Positions 56,037 through 64,000 of a stretch of DNA of 64,000 nt are shown piece by piece (the first letter of the stretch is position 1; every line of letters begins with the position of its first letter). Source of the DNA: Pegoplata infirma (Eukaryota > Arthropoda > Insecta > Diptera > Anthomyiidae); NCBI GenBank assembly GCA_963921195.1, contig OY992536.1, positions 107,596,778 through 107,660,777 of the forward strand, given 5' to 3'. A model generated the notes under the pieces. That model did not search any database and was not told where the DNA came from. It worked only from the letters and a program-made list of their open reading frames with translations. Both the position numbers and the translations under genes were made by a program.

Positions 56037-56589
56037 TACTCAAAAAATTATGTTAGTAAAATCAACTGAAAATGTCAGTTAAAATAACTACTTTGTAAGT
56101 TGTTTTGGGGTCAACTACTTTTTCAGTTAAATCAACTAACAATGTTAGTTATTTTAACTGACAAAAAACAACTGACTTATGTAGTAAAAACTACTTACAT
56201 TTGTAGTCAAAACAACTAAAATGTAGTAAAAATAAAAAATCTACAAATATTTTTTTTTGTCAAAAAAATTTTCAGAAAAAAATGAAGACCAAATTTTTTC
56301 AAAGTTTTTTTTTTTTTTTAAGTTGCGAAAAATAAAAAAATTATTTTTTGGAAAAAAACTTTGAAAATTTTTCAGAGATAAAAAAAATTAAATTAACTAC
56401 TTTAAATAACTGTTACTACATCACAGTACTTTTTTGTTAGTTATTCAAAAAAACTAATTAAAATAACTAACAGAAATAGTTGTTTGGCATTTTTCATACA
56501 AAAACAACTGACTTTTTAGTTGAAAATAACTAACTACTGTAAAATATACAAACAACTAACATGTAGTAACTTACATAATTTTCTGAGTG
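56037..56589. mobile_element. CACTY-family TIR element, copy 4 (TA duplication)
   Basis: The left end TACTCAAAAAATTATGTTAG carries one C-to-T change; the right end is AATTTTCTGAGTG. TA flanks both sides (56035-56036, 56590-56591). In TTLL intron 1. Confidence 0.84.
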
Positions 56590-56831
56590 TAACTATTTTT
56601 GAGTTGCAGATCTTAAAAATCACAGCGAATAGCAAATAGTTTTGGGCTGAACTGTGTAATCGTCAAAGGGCAAATTTTTTTTAGCAAGAATTTTTTGTTT
56701 CGTAACTATTATTAAGTCACAGATCACCACAATAAACAAAAACTGAAAATTGCTTTGGCAGAAAATGTATGGTCGCCAAAGGGTTAATTGCAAGGCTTTA
56801 TGGTGCGATAAAAAAATGTAAGTTTAATTAC

Positions 56832-57205
56832 CTTATGGATGGTATTGACTCCGTTCTGGCATTGCGATTTTTATTATTGGCTTCTGTAAAACATTTAACT
56901 TGATAGCAGTTATTATTAAAATGTATTAATCCAGTAGAAGTATCATCTCCAGCCATTTGAGGTGGACGATGCATTTTCAATCTATTTTTCACATTATTAT
57001 TTTCTTCGACATACTTATCCTTGAATAAACAGTTGTCATCCATGTCATAATCATTGTTACTAATTGGCACACCACCCCGTTCAATAAATATATTTTCCAA
57101 ATCGCAATCAATGCGATTAAGTTCCTGTTGTCTGCGTAATTTCTCTTTTGAGATACGACGCAAACTTTGTATACGTTTACAAAATTTTGAGTTTTTCAAA
57201 TTCAT
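56832..57205 (-). CDS. TTLL6B: TTLL6-type polyglutamylase, first coding exon
   Basis: ATG at 57205-57203 opens a 374-bp exon encoding residues 1-124 and two bases of codon 125; the donor AAG|GTAATT is at 56831. The peptide is basic at the start (KFCKRIQSLRRISKEKLRRQ) and then Asn-rich, with no known domain. Assignment to this gene rests on phase (AG|T with exon 2), strand and distance, not on homology I can recall. An A-rich tract lies directly before the ATG. A further upstream exon is possible. Confidence 0.7.
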
Positions 57206-57574
57206 TCCGTTTTTTTTTTTTTTTTTTTAAACGTTTTTGATTAGAAATTTATCCTGCATTTACTATAACCCCGTGGATTTATTTTTGTAATGCAAATATT
57301 AAATATTTATTGTAAATTTGCGAATATACAGTTTAAAAAATGCATTTTATTTGAAAAAAGTATTTAAGAAATATATTTTGAAATATTTTTGATGGGAAAA
57401 TAATATTTGATTAACAAATTTAAAACAACAAAATATTTGTCAACTTGATTTACATCCAGCGTCAGTGGTAGAAAGCAACGAATGATTCGATAAATAATTA
57501 AAAAACTTTTTTTTAGGAAATGTATTTTTGGTAAAAAAAACTTTGAATAAAAAAATATTGCAATAGACAATAAC

Positions 57575-57763
57575 TATAACACCGTCCGACAGCCAATATT
57601 AAAAATGAACCGGATGATATACGTCTGAATGTAGAGATCAAATGGAGTAAAACTGCATTTACAATTTTTCATTAGTGATTATGTTTCCTTTTAAAAGGAC
57701 TTCAAATTTTTAAAGAATGACATTTTGTAAAATATTTTTTTCCGGACACTGTCTTATAGGGAA
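57575..57763. repeat. Single arm of the 55337 repeat
   Basis: It begins ACACCGTCCGACAGCC and shares 'GTAAAACTGCATTTACA' and 'AAAAGGACTTCAAA' with the left arm at 55340-55545. It is cut at its right side by CACTY copy 5. Confidence 0.65.
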
Positions 57764-58338
57764 CACTCAAAAAATTTTGTTAGTAAAATCAACTGAAAAT
57801 GTCAGTTAAAATAACTACTTTGTAAGTTGTTTTGGGGTCAACTATTTTTTTAGTTAAATCAACTAACAATGTTAATTATTTTAACTGACAAAAAACAACT
57901 GGCTTATGTAGTAAAAACTACTTACATTTGTAGTCAAAACAACTAAAATGTAGTAAAAATAAAATAATCAATAAATATTTTTTTTTTTTCAAAAAATTTT
58001 TTAGAAACAAATTTGAAGACCAATTTTTTTCAGTTTTTTTTTTTTTTTTTTTTTAAAGTTGTGAAAAATAAAAAAAAACGAAAATTTATTTTTAATTTTT
58101 GGAAAAAAAAACTTAATTTTTTAGAGATAAAGAAAATAAAATTAACTACTTTAAATAACTGTTACTACATCACAGTACTTTTTTGTTAGTTATTCAAAAG
58201 AACTACTTAAAATAACTAACAGAAATAGTTGTTTGATATTTTTCATACAAAAACAACTGACTTTGTAGTTGAAAACAACTAACTACTGTAAAATATACAA
58301 ACAACTAACATGTAGTAACTTACATAATTTTATGAGTG
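57764..58338. mobile_element. CACTY-family TIR element, copy 5 (AA duplication)
   Basis: The ends CACTCAAAAAATTTTGTTAG and ATAATTTTATGAGTG are flanked by AA on both sides (57762-57763, 58339-58340). It sits at the junction of two other repeats in the TTLL-pelle spacer. Confidence 0.82.
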
Positions 58339-58344
58339 AAGCAC

Positions 58345-58672
58345 GCAGAGCGGTTAAATGTGCCGTCGAATGACTTTTTCCGAAGTTGCATGGATGAATA
58401 GGAGTTGAAAACTATCGAACACTTTATTTGCCATTGCCCGGCACTTTCTGGTCAGAGACTTGCTTCACTGGGATCTAGGGAGCTGTACGATCTTTTTGAT
58501 TTGTCGGATGTCAAAATTCAATATCTAAGGAGTTTCATAAGAAGCTCAAACTGGTTTAACGACAGGGACTAGTAGGGAAACCTATTACGGTCCCGTGGTA
58601 TCACAATGGACCTCAGAGTCTACGTGTGTTGACGTAAAACGTCAGCAGCCACTTACAACCTAACCTAACCAA
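58345..58672 (+). pseudogene. 3' end of a jockey-like non-LTR retrotransposon
   Basis: The frame 58369-58572 reads, with one internal TAG, as the C-terminal zinc-knuckle tail of an ORF2: 'DFFRSCMDE', then 'TIEHFICHCPALSGQR', 'LYDLFDLSDV' and 'FIRSSNWFNDRD' before a stop. The 3'UTR that follows ends GCAGCCACTTACAACCTAAC, as in common fly retrotransposons. Heavily truncated at the 5' side. Confidence 0.75.
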
Positions 58673-59640
58673 TCCTTCAGCAATTTAAAATTTATTTTAT
58701 AACACTGCATTTACTTTATACCGAATTTCCGCTCGATAACGGAACTCCTATACTTTATACCGAATCTCCACTCAATATTAACCCTAAAAGGCAACTTTTT
58801 TGATTCCAACGATTTTGAAATTTGAAAAAGACAAAATTTGCTTCACCCTAATGTAAACATCCTCTATCTTTAACCCTTAAGGTGGTACCCATACAATTTT
58901 TTAACTTTTTGTACATTTGTTTTATGAAATCAGCTCCAACCGCTCCCATCGGTCTTCTTAGAGTGGTAAAATGTAAGACCGACCCCCATTAATTTTTAAC
59001 CTGCAACATTTTTACGTAACATACCAGGGATGGAAAATCGGAATTTTAAAATGGTACTGGAACTCAACCAAAAAATTACATTTTCGGCAATTGGAGTTCT
59101 TTCACAAAAATAAAAAAAAAAGTAAAAAAATGCAGTGTATCCGCCAAACTTTTGTGTGGAATATTTGAGCTGAAATCTCATGTTAAAAGAGCATTAAAAA
59201 AAATTAGCTTGATATGGACCTAAAATTGGTTGAAACTCAATTTATATATCGAAAACATCCTATTTATGGAGTTCTCTTTAAGAAAACATTAAAAATGTTT
59301 GAAATACATTTATCTAACAAAAAAAATTATGTAATTTTGTACTCAAATACCTGAAGTTCATGGTTCCATAATAATATTTTTACTTTTAGAAGACATAATA
59401 CAAATTATTAGCACTCGAAAGATCTCAATTTTAATTTTTTTAACTTTTGCCGCTCACAGCCAATAAAGTAATTTACTCAAAGCAGTATTTTTTTACAATT
59501 TGTGATGTAGAATTTAATTACCTTTCACCTGGTACACAAACATGAATGTGTAGCCAAAATTTCAGCCTTTGAATTAATCCTCACTTTTGGTACATTTTAA
59601 TCCTCTAAGCAGCGCCAGAAAACAACGAAGAATACGAAAA
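58673..59640. other. Unassigned spacer between pelle and the TTLL6-type gene
   Basis: AT-rich; 58780-58860 resembles repeats at 34965-35060 and 21790-21880. No frame supported. The TTLL promoter could lie between 57206 and here. Confidence 0.4.
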
Positions 59641-59657
59641 ATAATTAAAAACACTTT

Positions 59658-59663
59658 TTTATT
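59658..59663 (-). terminator. Probable pelle polyadenylation signal
   Basis: AATAAA on the minus strand about 140 bases after the pelle stop codon. Confidence 0.45.
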
Positions 59664-59802
59664 TTTAGTAAATATATTTTTTAGCAAAAAACTTTATATA
59701 AAAAAATATAGCAAAATAGTCAATAACAATAATATATTGGAATGCACATCATTTTTAACATTACTATTCAAAAATATATCGATAAATATACAAAATGTAT
59801 AC

Positions 59803-60334
59803 TCATAGCATAAAAGGATTACCACAGTAATAACTATTAATTATTTTTAACACCATTTCCATTTCCGGCCGCATCTCCGGACACTCATTTATACACTGTA
59901 AGCCCAATTCTATACTGCGTATACATACCATTTGTTCAGATGTCTGATTAAGCTGCATACGTTTATCAATTAATTCTGCCAATTTAAAACTGTTTAATTC
60001 CAAAAGACTTCCGATAGTCTTTGTTAGATAGTTTTTTTCTTTATCGACCGCTCGAAGTCCGGTAAATGTTTCCAAAAGTACAACACCATAACTAAATGTA
60101 TCCACTTGAGTACTGAGTCTTTTTGAATTTATGAATTCGGGTGGTAAATAAGCTCTAGTGCCAAATACTTGTGAGACTAGAACGGCTCTATTAATGGCAT
60201 TAGGACCTTCCTTTGCTAAGCCAAAATCTCCAATTTTTGGTTGTAAACATTGATCAAGCAAAACATTTCCCGGCTTAATATCACCATGTATTAAGGGTTT
60301 ATCGGAGCATAACGAATGTAAGTAGTAGATTCCA
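59803..60334 (-). CDS. pll: pelle last exon (catalytic loop to C-terminus)
   Basis: Pelle is the IRAK-family Ser/Thr kinase downstream of Toll, MyD88 and Tube. The exon starts after the acceptor TTTTCTTTCAG with T completing Arg (CG|T), then GIYYLHSLCSDKPLIHG. It holds the catalytic loop HGDIKPGNVLLD (HGD in place of HRD, usual for Pelle/IRAK), IGDFGLAKEG with the DFG motif, the P+1 element GTRAYLPPEF, the conserved D of the F-helix (STQVDTFSYGVVLLE) and the terminal RP motif (EMRPEM). Stop TGA at 59805-59803. Little follows the kinase fold, as in fly Pelle. Key residues are intact. The minus-strand frame seems to open at an internal codon, but splicing joins it to 63671-64000. Confidence 0.93.
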
Positions 60335-61525
60335 CTGAAAGAAAATAAAATATTAGAGGTATCCGAGTGTGAAGCACTTACCCTAGTACTTTGGCAAAAT
60401 AATAAAAGTACTATTTTGCTTCAGTACTAGAGCTTACAAGACTGATAAATCTTCAGTCTAAGAGATTTATCCCCAAAATTGGAGATTGCATGAAAGACAA
60501 AAAGACAAAAACAATTAAAATAGTAAAATTGTTTTAAAAAAATTAATAACAAAAAAAATATTTTGTCAAAAAAAAAATTTATTAGATTTTTTTTTTGAAA
60601 AAAAAATTTGGACGAAAAAAAAATTTGTAAAAGAAATATTTGTTGCTTCGAAAAGTTTGTTGTTGCGTTTGATCGATATCGTTTCAGCTATTCAAAATTT
60701 ATGAACGAAAATGTAAGGGCACGTCGAAAATTTAAGGAAATTCAACATAACCTAAAATTGCAAAATGCTTTAAGTCGGCTGCTGCAGAAAATAATTCGGA
60801 CATTCAGTAACTACTGGACCGATTGAAGTTAAACTTGTTGTAAACTCCATTATGAAAAACACTGTAAACTCCCATCAGGAATTCTTTGAAATTTTATTCA
60901 AAAACTTAAATATATAAAGACTATGCAAGAGTCAATTCTTTTTGAAGTTTAAAGATGGTGTTAGTTTTACAAATGGTATCTGGGAAAGCTGGAAATTTTG
61001 TTTACCTTTTATTTTTCGTTTAATTTTGCTGGTTGTTTTGATTTATTCATTTTCATTACTTTTTTTACACAACAATAATTTTCATTCATAATTTGAAAAT
61101 TTTTTAATGCTTATTTTTCGTTATTCCCAAATCGTTCCCAAATACTTTCCAAAAAAAGATTGCCATCTGTAGATAACAACTTCGTTATTACTGACACTAC
61201 TATTCATGAGTTACCCCTGATTTTATTTATAACAAACTTGCAGATTTATTTAGAATTTTCATTCAGGTTTTTATATTTGTCCAATAAACATAATTTTTAT
61301 CTAAAATAAAAGTGATATTTTCAATTTCTACAAAACTTATACCGGTAATTTCATTTTGTAGTTTTTTACACCTCGTTTTTTAACTTTTCTCTCTGGTCAA
61401 ATTTTTACCATCACCTTTGCTCCGATTAGAAGTCATTTGCCCCAGAATTACCTTAGAGTCTCTACTAGAAGGATCCAGGGTAGTTTTTATACCCCAACAT
61501 TTTTTCTGAACAAACCTACACCTTA

Positions 61526-61865
61526 CCCAATAAGCAATTTTAAAATTCACGTGCAAATCAAGTATAAAACAAGTGTAAATCAAGCCCTAAATTCCAGCCC
61601 CTGCTTGATTTATACTTGAATTACACTTGAATTCAATAGCATACTTCAGCAAAACGGACACTGGAATTCAAGCCCTGTTTTTACAGCCTTATCACTGGTT
61701 TTACAGTGTAAAAACAGCGCTTGAATTCAAGTATCCGTTTTGCTGGAGAATGCTATTGAATTCAAGTGTAATTCAAGTATAATTCAAGCATAGACTGGAA
61801 ATTAGGGCTTGATTTACACTTGATTTATACTTGAATTACAGGAATTTTTCAAGTGGTTTATTGGG
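61526..61865. mobile_element. 340-bp foldback MITE, TTA duplication
   Basis: The ends CCCAATAA and TTATTGGG are flanked by TTA on both sides (61523-61525, 61866-61868). The whole element is nearly palindromic: CAAGTGTAAATCAAGCCCTA and GAATTCAATAGCAT recur inverted around a centre near 61695. PIF/Harbinger-like by duplication. It lies in the pelle intron. Confidence 0.8.
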
Positions 61866-62019
61866 TTATCTATACTCCAAAACCCTCTTCAAGCAAGTTT
61901 AGGTTTAGTAAAAGTGGTGACAAAATTGGGAAATGGCTTTCATTCCTCTTTATTTACAGCTTTAAAAATCGTTAACACGAAAATCCTAGCTGATCCTGTT
62001 TTCGAGTTATTGATACATA

Positions 62020-62555
62020 CCCAGACAGAAAAATGCAATCATCAAAGCGTTTTAAAAGTACTCAAGATGGTGGTACAGGCGTTTCTAAAACGTCAAGGTT
62101 TGTGCGTCGTTGTGCGTCGTTAAACGCTAATGATAGCGTCGTTAAACGCTCATATTATTGTTTTTCAAAGCGCTCTAAAAGCATTCGGAAGACTAAAAAT
62201 AAGATGGTTTAAAGATGCTTTATGCTAATTTTATTTGAAATTGTAGATTTTTTAAATTACATTTTTTATATATTTTCTTACAATAGAGTAAAAAAATAAT
62301 TGAGTTAATACAAGAGGACTTCATAATGCTTTCTTTTGTTAACAGAGATGATGTATGCCTCATTCCCCTTATTGAAATGGTACAATTATAATGTATTCTA
62401 CATTATGGGTGTGAGATATAAAACATTTTTTTAATTCGTAAAAATGTGCTGTAAAAGCCCTTTTGAGTTGGTTAAACAAAGCGTCTTCAGAGCGTTTGGA
62501 AAAAAGTACTTTCATAGTGCTTTATTTTTTGTACCATCATCAATTTCTGCCTGGG
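62020..62555. mobile_element. CCCAG-ended TIR element (TA duplication)
   Basis: The left end CCCAGACAGAAAAATGCAAT and the right end CAATTTCTGCCTGGG are flanked by TA (62018-62019, 62556-62557). It is the simplest member of the family at 44445 and 47920, with AAAGCGTT motifs and 'GATGGTGGTACAGGCG' near the left end. In the pelle intron. Confidence 0.82.
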
Positions 62556-62865
62556 TAATTACACTGTTTGACGACAAAAACCTACAAGTAAAACATCCAA
62601 CTGGTTATTATAGATTTTGCTGTCATGATTCCAAATCTGCCACCCAAATTTTTCTAGCACATATGTACCGTTTTTGAGATATTCACTATTAAAAAGTCAA
62701 AAAACAAAAATTTGGCGGTCCACTGTTACATATTCTTACGTTGCTTCCAAAAAATAGGACTTGATTTTATATAAAATGGATCTCCTGATTCCAAAACTGC
62801 AATCTAATTTTTTTTAGCATGTTCCGTTTTCGAGATATTTGCGTTAAGATATTTGCGTGCAAAAT

Positions 62866-63495
62866 ATCACACCGATCACAGTTTATCTTCAGTCCCCATT
62901 TTGAGCCTTAAAATTGAGATTTTGGCAAAAAAGGACTAAAGAAATGGCTTCTCTGTTTTTTACACAACTTTATGTTATTAATCCTTCTAGCCAATGGGGT
63001 TAAAGACTTCCTAGATGGGTAAGATTTCATGACAGACAGTTGTCTAATGAAATGCCACGAAACAAAAAACCGTTAATTTATTTTTCAGAATTTATTATGT
63101 TATTTTTTAGAATATATTAAACAAAACTATTGATAAAACCAACATTTCCGAAAAGTTACCCGACGGATATCAGCCATGTTTTACATTTTTATGCTTCAAG
63201 GTGTTCTTAATGAATGCAAAAAAAAAAAAAAAACTTTTAATTTTTTTTATAAAATTTTCAAATTTTGAAAAAGGTGTTTTGAGAACAACCTCAAAATCAT
63301 GTCAGTTTTTTGATACCGTAAAATTTCTAGATTTCACAATTAAGTATTTACGATCAATTTTCATATAAAAATAACTATTAATTAGGTTTGTTTATTTTTT
63401 TTTTAAATCCTTTTTTGCCAAAATCAAATCCAATTTTGAGGCTCAAAGTGGGGACAGAAGATAAACTCCGATAGGAGTGTTATTTTGCATGTGAG
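62866..63495. repeat. Inverted repeat pair with ~80-bp arms
   Basis: The left arm (62868-62945, GTTTATCTTCAGTCCCCATT) is matched inverted at 63405-63492 (GGGGACAGAAGATAAACTCC). The spacer is about 460 bp. Termini and duplication could not be fixed. Confidence 0.6.
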
Positions 63496-63670
63496 TTACT
63501 CTCGCAACAGTTTAAAAAAATATAACTTAAAAAGTTTCTATATGGTTTAAAGAGAAAAGTTGCAAAAAAAGTTTTTAGACCATAACTTTAAAATTAGAGT
63601 GTCTGGGAAGTTAATGGGCATTTTTGTCGACATGATTTTATTTTTGTTATTCATACTTATTAATACTCAC

Positions 63671-64000
63671 CGTGCTGTACCCAAACATATATCAATTCTT
63701 TGCTGCCATGTTAATGGTGGAAAATGCTTAGAATTTAATCGTTGTTCCAACGAACCACCTTTCATTAATTGATATACCAAACATGGTTTATCTCCCTTAA
63801 TACAATAACCATACAATGGCAAAATATTATCATGACGAAATTTATGCAAATGTTTTAATTCATTTAAACTTTGTTCTAATTGAACTTTAGCACCTTCCCG
63901 ACCACCGGCACCTTTATAATCGATTTGTTTTATGGCTACGTCGGTATGTTTCCAATAACCACGAAAAACTGTGCCAAAACCACCTTTACCCAAAACAAGA
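63671..64000 (-). CDS. pll: pelle, penultimate exon (kinase N-lobe), cut by the window edge
   Basis: The frame enters from beyond 64000, so this is a partial exon. It encodes the N-lobe: glycine loop LGKGGFGTVF, VAIK with the ATP-binding lysine, the αC segment ending LNELKHL, HDNILPLYGY, hinge CLVYQLMKGGSLEQR and TWQQRIDICLGTA. The donor CG|GTGAGT at 63671/63670 leaves a split Arg codon completed by 59803-60334. The hinge and 'LVYQLMKGGSLE' match fly Pelle very closely. The death domain and N-terminus lie outside the window. The apparent first Met is a TTG-encoded Leu inside the glycine loop, not a start. Confidence 0.95.

Larger units (their letters stand above)
54802..56831 (-). other. TTLL intron 1 with repeats
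   Basis: A 2030-bp intron with AAG|GTAATT donor and CTCTGTAG acceptor. It contains an AT-rich minisatellite (54835-55170), an inverted-repeat element (55337-55962) and CACTY copy 4. Confidence 0.75.
60335..63670 (-). other. 3.3-kb pelle intron
   Basis: Donor CG|GTGAGT (63670) and acceptor TTTCAG (60335), phase 2, falling just before the catalytic loop. It contains the foldback element 61526-61865, the CCCAG element 62020-62555 and the inverted pair 62866-63495. No extra exon seen. Confidence 0.88.

Noticed and set aside
58996..60826. Short frames at 58996-59181, 59587-59808 and 60608-60826
   Set aside because: No motif or splice context; the last lies in the pelle intron with no acceptor/donor support.

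Overview
The window is AT-rich nuclear DNA of a higher fly. It has short GT-AG introns, three genes with clear Drosophila counterparts, and a dense, nested load of insect DNA transposons, Helitrons and non-LTR retrotransposon remnants. A calyptrate fly (blow fly or house fly type) is my guess from the repeat families and intron sizes; this is inference. The three genes are pygopus (pygo, + strand), a TTLL6-type tubulin polyglutamylase (- strand) and the kinase half of pelle (- strand, running off the right edge). In Drosophila all three lie on 3R (Muller element E), so the window is probably Muller E.

Layout. 1-2950: three ~750-bp foldback hAT MITEs, each with a perfect 8-bp target duplication, one of them inside a 357-bp element with a TTA duplication. 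2950-7133: pygo upstream region, a probable 62-bp 5'UTR intron and the large first coding exon. 7134-30988: a 23.9-kb pygo intron made mostly of transposons nested up to four deep. 30989-31109: last pygo exon, which completes the PHD finger; the joined protein is 977 residues. 31110-50400: no intact gene; probable pygo 3'UTR, AT-rich minisatellite DNA and more nested elements. 50416-57205: TTLL6-type gene, five coding exons, 687 residues. 57206-59650: a spacer with transposon remnants. 59803-64000: last two coding exons of pelle, separated by a 3.3-kb intron that holds foldback elements.

Gene function. Pygo is a nuclear Wnt/Wingless co-activator; its PHD finger reads methylated H3K4 and binds Legless/BCL9. 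Pelle is the IRAK-type kinase of the Toll pathway. TTLL6-type enzymes add glutamate chains to tubulin. The genes act separately; the TTLL6-pelle neighbourhood looks like conserved microsynteny.

Repeat biology is the main interest. Exact duplications identify at least ten hAT elements (8 bp), at least four elements with TTA, TAA or TAG duplications (PIF/Harbinger-like), two Helitrons with A|TC...CTAG|T ends, and a group of TIR elements (ends CACTY, CACAG, CCCAG, CCCGG) whose duplications are only 2 bp and not always TA. The last group is the best candidate here for something poorly described. I see no CRISPR array, rRNA, tRNA or virus-derived gene.
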